64,000 nt of DNA from Tulasnella sp. 424. Taxonomy: Eukaryota; Basidiomycota; Agaricomycetes; Cantharellales; Tulasnellaceae. Below, in pieces: positions 1 through 11,859 of the stretch. The notes beneath the pieces are model-generated. The model saw nothing but the letters and a program-made list of their open reading frames with translations, ran no database searches and was not told where the DNA came from. How positions within the stretch are numbered: the stretch's first letter is position 1; each line of letters begins with the position of its first letter. The stretch spans positions 27,913 to 91,912 of the forward strand of contig WSUB01000161.1 in NCBI GenBank assembly GCA_019633425.1, in the 5' to 3' direction. The position numbers and the translations under genes are program-made.

Positions 1-2030
1 CCACCCAACTTGCCTTCCATGCCTACTTCCAAACTCACTCGCGTCACTTTGTTGGCCAGGGTGTACAGCTGTCGGACCATGGAGTTGACCGTGTTCTTCA
101 AATCCAGCATCTCGCCTTGCACGTCGACTTGCACGGTCTGCTGCAGCCTGTCGCCACTGGCGACGGCTTTCGTGACATTGGCGATGGAACGGACTTGCGC
201 GGTGAGGTTCTCCGCCATTTTCTAAAACGTCGAGGGTCGATTAGGCGAACTCGATAGGACGATACAAAGGTCGTCGAAACTCACGTTGACGTTGTTGGTA
301 AGATCGGCCCACGTTCCTTTCACTCCTTCGACCTGCGCTTGACCGCCTAGCACACCCATCGTACCAACTTCAAGAGCGACTCGAGTGACTTCAGATGCGA
401 ATGTGTTGAGTTGCTGCACCATCGAGTTGACGGTATTCTTGAGCGTGGCCATCTCTCCTTCGACTTCAATCTCAATGTGTTGGGTGAGGTCTCCTTTGGC
501 TACGGCGGTGGTGACGGTGGCGATACTTCGCACTTGCTGCGTCAAGTTCAAGCACATCTTGTTCACGTTGTTGGTAAGCTGCCACCATAATCCTTCTACG
601 TCTGGCACGTCCGCCTGTCCACCAAGGTTGCCCAACGTCCCCAATTCGAGCGACACGTGCCACACTTCCTCCGCCAACTTCCGTAGTCGAATCACCATCC
701 CGTTGGCCGTCGTTTTGAGCTCCAAGACCTCTCCCTGCGCGCCCACTTCGATCATCTTGCTGAGGTCTCCAAGGGCGACGGCTTTGGTGACCTGGGCAAT
801 GGCACGGACCTGGTTCGTCAGATTGGCAGTGAGCTTGTTGACCGTTCTGCAGAGCTCCTGCCAGGTCCCGCCGAGAGCGACTTCAGAGACTTGACCGCCG
901 AGTTTGCCTTGAGTACTGACTTCGTCTGACACGCGGGTAACATCACTCGCGCATTCGGCTAGATGTTCAACCATCGTGTTGATGACTTCCTTTGAGCTGG
1001 ACCAGAACTGAACCTTGGATATGGACAGTGATCTTCTGAGTGAGACCATTGTTTGCTACCGCCTGACATGTGCCAAAGACACAAGTGTGAGTTTTCTTTT
1101 TATCGGAGGATGGTGAAAATGAGGAGGGTGGGATGGGAAGGAAGTTGCGTTCCGCCCGTTGGGAAGCCGTTTGTCTAGGCCTGACCTCACTGCGCATTAG
1201 AAAGCACGATGGCGATATGCAGAAGAGACAGGTCTCCACCGAAGGCAGGTGTTTTCGATAGCAGAAAAAAAGCATGATATGGGAGGAGGGGAAAGACAAA
1301 AGAGGACGAATGCTCACCTTGGAAACGCGAGCGGCATCCTGGCCCTAGGCCTTGAGCAATTGGAGCTCGTGATATGACAACCGTACCGTCGGCGTGCAGC
1401 GGGCGGTCTGAGGAGATAGATGCGAGTGAGTCGGCAGAGGGTGCTCGCCCGCAGGGGGGCAGAAGTAAGACGCACCGTTCTTCACCCCTGCGATGCATTC
1501 GAGCCATTACTGCCGTTGTTGGCCCCTGGAGTAGAATCGGGTGTTGGTGGACCGTGAGGGTTCCAGTCCATGGAGGAGCTGCCATTTGTAGGTGCCGAGT
1601 AAGTGGGTCGAGCAGAGACTGTGGTATCGCATCAGTCGTTTAGCCAATCCCGCGATGGACTGTTCGACTGCGGCCTCTTTGCTCAACATGTGAGGATAAG
1701 CTGGGGTATAGGAATGCCTGAGTCGTACGGAGCGATTAGGGTGAGAAGGCGGTCGAGGAATTAATGGATTGGGAGGCGCCTCGGATGCAGCCTCTTTAGA
1801 TGGCGTCGAAAGAGAAGTGGATGAGGACTGTGCCATACACGAAGGGAGGGACTTGTGAGCTGAGTTGTTCATGCGATCGGAGCAACTAAAATGGCCTTAC
1901 CTTTGGGGTGGAGGTGGAGAGAGACAGGGTGTGGATTGATGAGGGGCGGAGAAGACACATGAGGGGGAGATTCAAAAGCTTGGGCAATCGGGTAGCCGGA
2001 TTGGAAGTCGTTGGAGAGGTTTCGTGGTGT
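1..2030 (-). pseudogene. HK0: 5' part of group III hybrid histidine kinase, frameshifted, runs off left edge
   Basis: The minus strand encodes the N-terminal half of an osmosensing group III hybrid kinase (Nik1/Os-1 family), a cytosolic kinase feeding the HOG pathway. HAMP units are read from about 1030 down to 1, with recurring signatures such as [18 protein letters not shown] and [16 protein letters not shown], each followed by a [14 protein letters not shown] unit end. A short intron lies near 219-285. Upstream are a Ser/Pro-rich exon (about 1690-1870) and an MDWNPHGPPTPDST exon (about 1500-1570). Compared with the other copies, one base is missing near 1485-1490 and one base is added near 990, where the QLKEVINTM frame is lost. 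It is therefore probably a pseudogene, although the HAMP stretch 222-1000 is itself open. The catalytic half lies outside the window. The true start codon is uncertain. Confidence 0.85.
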
Positions 2031-3079
2031 CAATTGGCGTGTGGTGTTGTTGGGCAGTTTATTGGTTATTCAAGCCATACAGTGAACGGGGATATGCTCA
2101 AGGGAGAGGGAGCCGTCGACAGTCTGTTTCAAAAGACCCTGGAATATTTGAGGAGGGGACTCGGAGACGTATGCATCAAGTTCCCCCTCAGCTCAAACCG
2201 GGGAGCCAGCATGGTCTTGTGATGCAACAGCCGCATTCTCTCCTCCTCGTACCTCGTCGTCGCCGTAGTTCATGCTGCCATACCGTTCTTCTTCCTTCTC
2301 TGCACTAGGTCCGCGCACACGATGATCCATCAGCCGAGCCTGCCACGCTTAAATTGCACGAAGCACCAGCATCGAAGCTATGTCGCAGTCTGGAGTCTTC
2401 CGAGGAAAGAGAGCCATGTGAGAAGGTGAGGAAGAAGGTAAGTTTGTACGTAGGGATGCGACGTCAAGCTACGTTGACAGAGGAAAGAACGGTCGGAAGT
2501 GAAATCGTGCAGATCCGAAACTGTGGGAGGGGTGGACAGCCACAATAATGTTCCCCGGTCAAGTCGCCCCTCACTTCAGCAGCCAAGACACACAACATAA
2601 CAGTACTTACTAGTCCACTACTCTAATCGTCGCGACACCATCCCAACATGAAACTCCACTCTCCTGCCTGCCACGTTTGTCTGCTTTCTTGATTCACCCC
2701 CGCTGCGTGCCCGGGCCTTCGGATTTAAACGGACGTCGCCACCACTCCATCCACATGTGTCACATACATCCCACCAGAGGGTTCGGTATGCAACTCGATC
2801 CACGAAACACTAGTGCCGCTAGTCAGCAAGGACATGGACTATCGATTCGCATCCCCTCTCGGTAATGGCTATTAGACTTGAGGGTGTCGAGTTCGCGAGC
2901 CAAAACTGTCATCGAACCTTGACGCATCCGTACCTCCACGAGGCCAGCAGCCTGACGCTGAACAGCTTCCTCCTCGCGACGTTGGCCAAACGCAGGTGCA
3001 TCCCTTCGGGCGAAAAACGGGGGAAACTCCATACGATACAACTTGCGGGCACAGGGAACTGGGAAGAGTGTCCTTCTGC
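2031..3079. other. 5' flank of HK0 and spacer to Nse3-1
   Basis: No gene is supported here. The left part repeats the 5' flank of the other HK copies (compare 17.3-17.85, 32.4-32.65 and 37.1-37.4 kb), including an ATGGATCATCG stretch at about 2305-2325 and the promoter-like block at 2487-2545. An open frame in that flank reads on from the ATG, but it meets TGA here where HK1 has CGA. Around 2995-3060 a short block resembles the 5' flank of the NLR genes (compare 5340-5390). Confidence 0.5.
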
Positions 3080-4385
3080 TGCCGTGTTCTTTCCCCCACT
3101 TCGTCCTCTCACAGTAATTTCAACTTCTCGTCCAACCAACCCCATTTCATCAAGTCGCATAGGCTCCGCGGCGCTCTGTTCCCAAGTTCTCAGTATGGGC
3201 AATGAACCCTACCTCCACTGGTATAAACCCTGCTCCTCTTCGTCCGCCGCTTTCCGGGATTTGCGTCGTGCTCCCGCCCTGGACAGGAGCGCCACCTGGT
3301 ATCGGGACCCGCATTTGGTCGAGGTAATTTTGCTTGATGATGTTGCTCAGATGGTCAAACAAAGTCTGCGACGAAAACGCTGGCAAAGGGAGTTTGGACT
3401 TGCAATACAGGTGGAACGACTTAAGCTGTCGTTTCAGTTGTGCTGTGCAGGCCGTCAGAAATGGGCGCTTTTGCAAGACGTCGGAGGGACTCTTACGTTC
3501 AGGAAGCATACGTCCATTCGCGAGTATCAGAGAAAGAACCAGTTGCAGGATGCCTGTCGGGGCTAAAGGCTCCACCGACTTCCAAGCGAGAATTGCGCCT
3601 CTCGGCCGTTCGTAATTCTGGTTTTAAGGTTCTTTTCCAACGAGGCCAAGAGGGCAGACTCTTGACTTCTTCTTCATACAGTTTGTCGTTCTTCTTGTTC
3701 GCAAGTCTGATCAAGTCGGGGTTCAAGGTGCTCCGCAGGATATAGGTGCCCAATGATTGACCTGATGATCCTGTCAGTAATAGCTTTATGCATCTATCGC
3801 CTGCTTCTCTACGCCGATAGCGTCTCTCTCCGAGCGCGTCATGAATTCCACCACTTCCATACCGAAGGTGTGGCGAAGAATCTTTTGCGCAGTCCCAAAA
3901 ACGGCGTTAATCCCCCTAGAGTTCTCGGGAAGAACTAGAAGAAAATCCATCAGGTCAATACGCTAAAGAAAGGTATACGCGTGACTATGCCACCTTTCTT
4001 GATAATCTCTGTGCGCCTGATCGTTTGCCACCTAGGCTCTTGAAACAGAGCCATTCAGACAAGATCATTAGAGCGAAGTTGATTTCATACAAGCATCTGA
4101 TGTCTTAGCACAATGAAGGATGTACGAAGTGTTGAGGCGCGAACAGCTGACCTCAAGGCCTAATCCGCCTGTCCCATCCGCCCGCCTTTTGTTCGCCCCA
4201 TCAGCTTGAGACCCAGCACGAGCTTGTGACACGCCAGCCAAGTTTCCTTCGTCATCTTCATCGTCACTGTAGTCCATGACACCAAGTTCTTCTTCATCGT
4301 CGTCCGGGTCTGCTCCGCGTCTCCTTCGAGATTGTGATGGCCCGGCACGTCTGGCTTGGGAGACTTGGGTTGCTCGGGGCACCAT
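3080..4385 (-). pseudogene. Nse3-1: Nse3/MAGE-like gene, frameshifted
   Basis: Nse3 is the MAGE-fold subunit of the Smc5-Smc6 complex, acting in nuclear DNA repair. Exon 1 (about 4150-4385) starts with MVPRATQVSQARR and has an acidic Asp/Glu run, as in the intact copy at 37.7-39.4 kb. The MAGE core is read as TYILRSTLNPDLIRLANKKN (about 3690-3750) and as GILQLVLSLILANGR (about 3530-3560), but these lie in different frames. Two bases are missing after EEEVKSL compared with Nse3-5. A TGA also interrupts the second exon (NDLV, stop, MALF, near 4040-4060). The C-terminal region (3080-3190) is badly degraded. Confidence 0.8.
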
Positions 4386-5492
4386 TATGCGACCAACAGG
4401 TGTTTCCTGGAGCCTTGGGGGACTAACAAGATGCGAGAATGTGAAGGAAAAGTCGGTATGTGTCCTTTGGTGAAAGAATGGGCGAAAGTGAAATTGTGCC
4501 CCAAACTGCGGGAACGTGATCCCTAGCACCGCCACAGACCATTTGTTCGTAGCGAAATCCGGGGCCTTAGACAACACAAAATGGGCTCCAGTAGCCACGA
4601 TCTTATTCATGGATCAAGGTACAACTATGGCTCCTTCTTTTCTCTATTATTCCTTTTCTCTCCTTCCGTTTCCCGCTGGAATCTCCTCCCATCACCCCCC
4701 ATTAGAATCGGCATCCACCGGTTCTTACTAGCCTACACCCCTACCACTTCCCAATAGCCTTTGGCATCGTAGACCCACTTTTGCTTGTTTTTCTCTCTCC
4801 TCGTGACCACATGTAGTAGCGGTCCCTGTTTAGTCGGGACCGTACCTTGCCGCCCTTAGGGCTTGGCTGTTCGCGGTATACAAACAAAGATTTAGAGCTG
4901 AACAGACCAGCTTGCCTGGAAGCCACTAGGCTCGCCCCTCGAAGCTCGATCTAGATACTTAGCTCACACAATCAGTCTGGTTGTAATTATTACCGTCATT
5001 CAGGTAGGACTCAGAGAAGGACTCCACGTTCCCTCTCCATCGCCAACGAAGGGGATCTCCAGTACTACTTGGGGCGTTGACCTGTATTGCGATAGCAGTA
5101 TCGAGGTATACTTCACCGCTTCATCTATATTGCGAATTTGTGAAAATAAAAGTTTGAACCCCTTTCTGTTGATTCCCCTTTGACAGGATTCGGAGGCGAG
5201 TGGAAAGAGGACTCAGCAGTTGATGAGAGCACCAAACTGAACCGCCTGAATGCCTGCGTGATACCGAAGCTAGTAATCGACTGGTCAAACGATTTCTGGT
5301 ATCCTCGCGAATCCACGGTACAGCAAACCCTCTTTGTGCCCCAAAAGGGAGAACCCGAAGTCTGCCAAGACTTGCGGGCACGTGCGTTGCACCGCCCACA
5401 CAGACCCTTTTCTCCCTCTCGTCTCTACATCGAGGTCTCTCTGCTACATTCCATTAGCACTCTATCGAATACAACAATTCAATACCCGAACA
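4386..5492. promoter_or_regulatory. Divergent Nse3-1/NLR1 intergenic region
   Basis: This 1.1-kb spacer lies between two outward-facing genes. Near 4480-4512 it holds the Nse3-type copy of the promoter-like block. The last 160 bases before the NLR1 start (about 5335-5492) are conserved ahead of NLR2 (22.3-22.48 kb) and NLR3 (40.37-40.55 kb). They contain a CTTGCGGGCACG box and then a pyrimidine-rich stretch ending in TACATTCCA-like and TCGAATACAACAAT sequence, probably the NLR promoter and 5' leader. I see no gene in 4620-5330. Confidence 0.5.
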
Positions 5493-8400
5493 ATGAGCGA
5501 CAAATCCAACGTCGGTCAGCCGCCTCCCAAACCCTCGGACATATCACCACTCCGCCGGCGCCAAACCACCCAAAGCGAAGTTTCGAACTCCAGTTTTCAC
5601 AAACGGCTCCGAGACGCCCGGAGTGTCGCAATATCTCTTCTGGAGGTAACCATTCTCACATAGTTGTGGCGGTGGCCTAAGCGCTCAGTCTTGTTTGACG
5701 TTAGGGCACCGAGTGGCCACGCACGTCTCGAACGGCAGCGCAAGCCTTGTTGCAGGCCATTGAAGATTCCCCAAACGTCCAAGACTTTGTTGGAGATGCA
5801 AACGACATGTCTGAGGACTTACGTGAAGCCATGGAGAATTTCATCAGGTGAGAACTGCCATTGACCATGTCCCCCTTAAACGTCTTCAGAGTTTGCAAAC
5901 AACCTTCTCCTCCGTGATAGAGTTCTTCGAGATGTCGAAATAAAGTTGGACAAGCTGGCCTTAAAGTATGGAACTTGTAAACGAGGCATGCGAGAGCGGA
6001 TTAAGTACTTCCTCGCGATGCTGCGAGAACACCGTTGCAGTCAAATTTTACAAACTTGTCATGTCGAGGTCGACTTAGCCTCGAAAAGCATTCACGTAAG
6101 GCTCCCAACCTACTATTTTCTTTTCCTCCACCCCTGAATAAACTCCGTTGTTTGTAGGATAATTTAGGGGATGGTCCTCCTGAACCCTTGGGAAGTTCGC
6201 CGGAAGTTCACCTTGCCCGTCCAATCGAGTCGCCCGCCGAAGCTTCAACTGCAGGGGAGCACTCCACGACGAAAGAAGAACCGCCCGAGCTCCCCCTCCC
6301 CTCCAGTGGCCAGAAGCTCATCTTCTCCTCTGGTGATGTGGACCCCACGGAAGGTTTAAGTCTTCCTCAGACCGAGCAGGTCCTGTCCACGGCAGTACTT
6401 GGGGCTAGCGACGGCTCTCCCAACAATCACCTCGAGGATCCGAAGGAAGTCATTGAGCCGACTACACCGCCGCCAAGCTCAATGCCAATTGCCGTGCAGT
6501 CGTCAGCACCCGGAACGACGCCTGATCGACCTCAAGCAGTGGTCGATGGGGAGGCTCAGTCGCCAGAGGGAGACGAAACGCAGCCTATGACAGCTCTCCT
6601 GCAGTATTGGCTGAGCGTCGCAAACGGGGTATTTACAAGCGTTGAGGAATTTTCTGTGACGAGCCCTATTGTCGGGAACTATGTCGGAGCAGCCGCCAAA
6701 GTCGGGTTGGCATGCGTCGAAATGGTCCAGGTGCGGTGCCGCTTCAACGACTCGAGGCTACCACCTGTCTGACACAGAGAACTCTGCTAGGGTATGTACA
6801 GCAATAACGAGGCAGCAAAGCGCTTGCAGGCACGTACATCCCGGCTGTCCGATATTCTCAAGCAATTTAAGCACCAACCTTTCGAACCGGAACGAGACAA
6901 GACGGCTCAACTTATCAAGAATCTCCAAAGGCAAGTCTGGTACACCGCGCCCATGGATCGTAAGAAAGGTTCTGATGGTACGGGTCCAGCGCACTTCATA
7001 GTGTACGCGACGATGTACAGCAAATGCAATCACAGGGGACATTTCGGAAGCTTTTCTCACAGAGCAGGAACACTGGGGCATTAGAAGAGTGGGAGGCAAA
7101 AATTCAACGCGCTTTGAATGAGATGCAGGTACGTGACTCGTCGGGGACCGTGAACCTGTTTGCCGATGCCTGCCGTCTTCAGTTACTCCTCAATATCGAC
7201 ATTGCGGACCACGTTACTGAGCTTTGTCAGGGCCTTCCTTAAATGACGAGGTAGCCTTACTTACACCTTGACTTCCAGACATCGCCCAAGTGCAGAAAGA
7301 ACGGCGAGATTTGCTCACGTGTTTGGGAGATGGCAATTATGGGGCTCGAGATGACGAGATTGAGAACGTCACCTGTCATCCTGGAACTCGAGTGGACATT
7401 CTAGCTCAAATTGATGACTGGGTAAGTAAGGGGAAGCGCTCGGAGCCTCTTCTCTGGTTGAGGGGCATGGCTGGGCGAGGTAAGTCGGCAATTGCGTTGA
7501 CGGTCGCATACGGATGGAGAGCGCGGAATGCTTCCTGCGCACTCTTCCACTTCCGCCGGGGCAAGACCGAATTATCGCAGCACCTTATCTGCACACTTGC
7601 AAGGCAACTCATTTGTAATGGCACGACGGAAGTCAAAGAGGTGGTCCTTCAGGCCGTGCGGAACGACCCTGATGTAGCAATTAAGGGCATGGGGGAACAA
7701 TTCAAGATCCTCATACTCGAGCCACTGCAGAAACTACAGCCAAATTCCCCGCCCGTCCTTCTGGTCGTTGATGCACTAGATGAATGCGAGGACTCGGACC
7801 ATGCCATTCATTAAAGCCATTGCACATCACGCTTCATCCATCCGAGCGAACATCAAATTCCTCGTTACCAGTCGTCCCGAGGATCCTCTGGTTTGCGCTC
7901 TTCAGAGTGAGGAGCGGCGGGAAGAGGACTTGGACAATGTCTCTGGGACCACCAAGGACATAATGCTATTCCTTCATAGTGGGCTTTCGAGAATCAGGAC
8001 GAAGCACCATCTCCCAGAGGACTGGCCCCCCCAGGAGGTGGTCGATTCTCTCACTGCATTTTCACAAGGCCTGTTTCAATGGGCGCATACCGCGATCAAG
8101 TACATCGGTGAGAGCATGCCAAAGCATTGGTTACGTGACCTGGTGGAGGCTCCAACCGGATGGGTCGGGCTCGATGATCTTTACCACCAGATTCTCTCAA
8201 GAGCATTTGACAGATTGAAGGCAGCAGACGGGGGAGACCAGCTCCTTTGCCGGGTGCTGGGAATCATTGTTGCGGCACCTTATCCCATCTCACTTGAAAT
8301 CATTGCCTATCTGTGTGCGGATCACGAATTGTGTGCTCATGAAAATCAAGATGAAGTCATTGAGCTTTTTCGTGGGCACATACTTGCTGGTCTTGCGTCA

Positions 8401-11072
8401 ATGCTATCTGTTTCAATCTCAGCAGGCGATCCTATCCAGTTCATGCACACATCGATACAAGATCTCCTGGTTGATCCTAGGCGATGCAATGAAAAACCAT
8501 ATTTTATAGACATGCCTCACAACCACCATAGTATTGCATTGCGATGTATGGAACTGATGGGTCAGGGTCTGAGGAAGAACATTTGCAATTTGTCGGACCT
8601 CTCAAAGCCAAACTCAGATCCTGAGGTCCAGACAAGAGTCCAGCAGCATGTACCCAAGGGTCTTCAGTATTGTTGCCAGTCATGGCCGAGGCACCTGACT
8701 GCTAGTGTGCAGCCAAACCTAGATTTGGCCAGTATGATACCTCTCACCTCCAATTTCAAGAATTTTAGCAAGAAACAGCTATTGTTCTGGTTGGAAGTCA
8801 TGAGCTTAATTGGAGCAACTGCAGAGGCAGTCGCTGTTGCTAAGGAGGTTCACAATTGGCTTAAGGTAGGAGGGACTCTGTTCACCATTCCTGAGGTTGC
8901 AATCAGCTGACTTGAGGGTGGTAACAGGAGTCAAAGCACCAAGCAGGTGCATGGCTTACTGAAATATGGAATGATGCACATTGTTTCATCAGTGCATTTC
9001 TGGTGCCCATTTCATTTGGGGCATTACACATCTACATGTCAGCACTGCCTGTTTGCCCAATTAATACCACGCTCTATGAGCACTACAGTGATCAAGGAAT
9101 GAACAAAATGATATATGGCCAGCAGAGGTCAGGTTGGTCAGCAGCTCTCTGGAGTCGAGCAGTTTCATCAGAGGTAGCCTCAGTGGCCTTCTCACCAGAT
9201 GGGAAGATCCTTGCATCTGGATGTGAAGGTGGCAACATCTGGCTCTGGAATGTTGAGACAGGGTCTCTGATTGGTGAGCCCCTGAAAGGGCATAGCAATT
9301 CAGTGCTGTCAGTGGCCTTCTCACGAGATGGGAAAACCTTTGCTTCTGTATCCAATGATCACATGATCCAGCTCTGGAATGCTGAAGCAGGGTTTTCAAT
9401 TGGTGAACTCCTCAGAGGGCATAGTGATTGGGTGACATCAGTGGTCTTCTCTCCTGATGGGAAGATCCTTGCTTCTGGATCCCGTGATCGCACCATTAAG
9501 CTCTGGAATCTTGAAGCTGGGTCTCCAATTGGTGAGCACCTTAGAGGGCATAGTGATTGGGTGAGGTCTGTAGCCTTCTCACCAGATGGAAGGATCCTTG
9601 CCTACAGATCCAATGATCACACCATCCGACTCTGGGATGTTGAGGCAGGGTCTCTCATTGGTGAACCCCTCAGAGGGCATAGCAGTCAGGTGATATCAGT
9701 GGTCTTCTCACCAGATGGGAAGACCCTTGCCTCTGGATCTGATAGTGGTGCTGTCCAGCTCTGGGATGTTGAAGCAGGGTCCCCAATTGGTAAGCGCCTC
9801 AGAGGGCATAATAAGTCAGTAACATCAGTGGCCTTCTCACCTGATGGGAAGATCCTGGCCTCTGGATCTGGTGATTGCACCATTCAACTGTGGAATGTTA
9901 CGGCAGGGTCTCCAATTGGTGAGCACCTCAGAGGACACAGCAATTGGGTAAGATCAGTAGCCTTCTCACCTGATGGGAAGACTCTTGCCTCTGCATCCAA
10001 TGATCACACCATCCAGTTGTGGAATGTTGAGGCAGGGTCTCTAATTGGAGAGCTCCTCAGAGAGCATGGTGATTGGGTGACATCAGTGACCTTCTCAGCT
10101 GATGGGAAGACCCTTGCTTCTGTATCTGATGATCACAACATCCAGCTCTGGAATGTTGAAGCAGGGTCTCCCATTGGTGAGCCCCTCAGAGGGCATAGCA
10201 ATTCAATCACATCAGTGGCATTCTCACAAGATGGGATGACTGTTGCCTCTGGATCCAGTGATCATACCATCCAGCTTTGGGATGTTGAGACAGGATCTCC
10301 AACTGGTGGGCCCCTTAGAGGGCATAATGATTCAGTGACATCACTGGTCTTCTCTCCAGATGGGAAGATCCTTGCTTCTGGATCCAATGATTACATCATC
10401 CAGCTCTGGAATGTTGAGGCAGGGTCTTCAATTGGTGAGCCCCTCAAAGGGCATAAGGCTTCAGTGAGGTGCATAGCCTTCTCACCAGATGGGAAAACCC
10501 TTGCCTCTGGATCCAATGATCAGGCCATCTGTCTCTGGAATGCTGAATCCAGATCTCTAATTGGTGAGCCCCTCCAAGGGCATAGTGATTCAGTGAGGTC
10601 TGTGGTGTTCTCATTGGATGGGAAGATCCTTGCTTCTGGATCCCATGATCGCACCATCCAACTGTGGAATGTTGAGGCAGGGACTTCAATTGGTGAGCCT
10701 CTTAGAGGACACAGCAGTTTAGTGACATCTGTGGCCTTCCCCTCAGCTGTTCTACTTGTTTCTCAGGATAGCACAGGGGAAGTGTGTCACTGGGATCCCA
10801 TAACCAGACTGCAACTTACATCCCCACCTTATGTCTCAGCTAATCCCTCTTCCACCTCTCAATTGCACCACATCTCCTTGCCAACCAAACAGCAATGGGT
10901 GTTATTTCATGACTCCTACCTACTGTGGTTACCTTCAGAATATTTCCGCAGTTATGCTTTTAATCTGGTCTTCCTTGCTAACCATTTTCTTGTTGTTGCC
11001 TCACACTCAGTCACATTTTTTGATGTTTCTGATGCTCTTCCTCTCCAACCACTGAGTTCACTCCCCTGTTGA
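5493..11072 (+). pseudogene. NLR1: NACHT-WD40 NLR-like gene with one 5-bp frameshift
   Basis: This is a STAND-type NTPase with a WD40 sensor, the architecture of fungal HET-E/HET-D type recognition proteins. Inferred exons are 5493-5645, 5705-5847, 5921-6095, 6158-6730, 6791-6930 (GC donor), 7002-7128, 7183-7225, 7279-8865 and 8928-11072. All junctions keep frame except within exon 8. The Walker A motif GMAGRGKSAIA lies near 7465-7500 and Walker B VLLVVDALDECED near 7755-7795. Just after Walker B (about 7803-7815) five bases present in NLR2 and NLR3 are missing, so the frame stops at 7814 and resumes at -1. Exon 8 is 1,587 nt against 1,592 in NLR2. Exon 9 holds 12 near-identical 43-residue WD repeats plus one divergent repeat, then a conserved tail with a WVLFHDSYLLWLPSEYF motif. 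Apart from this lesion the gene looks recent. Confidence 0.9.
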
Positions 11073-11099
11073 CAGATCACTTGGTATATTGTAGTACAT

Positions 11100-11430
11100 C
11101 ACAATTGAAAACAAAGTTCTGGACCCATCTGGTGTTTTCTAGTTATCCCTAATCTCATCTGCAACTTATACTGTTGGATGTTGCCGCTACTCCTCATAAA
11201 ACTCACCATCCCACCACGTCTTGTTGCAGATTGAACAGCAATGGGTGATGTTTGATAATGCCTACCTGCTCTAGTTACCTTCAGAATACTTTCACAGCAA
11301 TGCTGATTCCCTGGCCTTTCTTATTAACCATTTTGTGTTGTTGCATCCCTCTCAGTCTCATTTGGTGATGTTTCTGAAGCTCTTTCTCTAGAACCACTCC
11401 ATTCACACCCCTTTCAAGGGATCACTTGGT
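11100..11430 (+). pseudogene. Orphan 3' tail of another NLR WD40 gene
   Basis: Immediately after NLR1 lies a second, degenerate copy of the NLR C-terminal tail. DNA at 11225-11400 matches the ends of NLR3 (45.8-46.0 kb) and NLR4 (55.07-55.26 kb), including the QIEQQWVM segment, the SYLLWLP segment (with a TAG replacing Trp), the FLV/INHFV segment and the EALSLEPLHSHP end (also with TAG). NLR1's own tail is a different, complete one ending at 11072. So two gene ends stand in series, which is best explained by unequal exchange or replacement of the WD40 part of an older gene. Confidence 0.75.
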
Positions 11431-11859
11431 CTTCTGCCATGTCCAATGTGTACTGCATAAACCTTCCGTAATTGGCTTCTCTGTTGTGGTCTATAATCTC
11501 AGGTCTTGTTTCAAGCCAGACTCGGGTTGGTCCGCATCCCATCCGCCAAGTTGCAGAACAATGTACCATTCATCACAAGATGATTGTAAAAGAAAGTCGC
11601 GGACCCAGCCTGCATTACATGCAGAGCATGCCAGCGAAAATCCCACCGGGCATGTTTCCATCCTTTGCCCAATCTATCAATGCCAATGGTGAAATGGACT
11701 GGATAATCAAAATATAGGTATTGTACAAAACCTCGGCAACATTAGCCAATACAGACAAGAACTGAAGTAAGAGCATGAACAATGGGAATCGTAGTACAAT
11801 GAGGAAAGGGGTTTGATGACGGCCAGAAGAACCTCCATGAGTAAGCATCACGGTGACAA
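11431..11859. other. Convergent NLR/HK 3' intergenic block, repeated in the array
   Basis: About 430 bases between the NLR end and the HK stop. Nearly the same block recurs at 61457-61914, and a more diverged one at 28060-28440. It begins with GGATCACTTGGTCT, which follows the NLR stop in NLR3. A minus-strand open frame runs through it in two copies, but that is explained by near-identity of the DNA. No gene is supported. Confidence 0.55.

Noticed and set aside
5848..5920. Apparent phase break between NLR exons 2 and 3 when the acceptor GGAG or CAGAG before TTTGCAAAC is used
   Set aside because: Using the later acceptor (GATAG, CGTAG and AATAG in the three genes) restores the frame in all copies, so it was a splice-site error of my first reading.
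9003..11072. Apparent periodic array that could be mistaken for CRISPR or a satellite
   Set aside because: The 129-base unit is coding (WD40) and the sequence is eukaryotic with introns.
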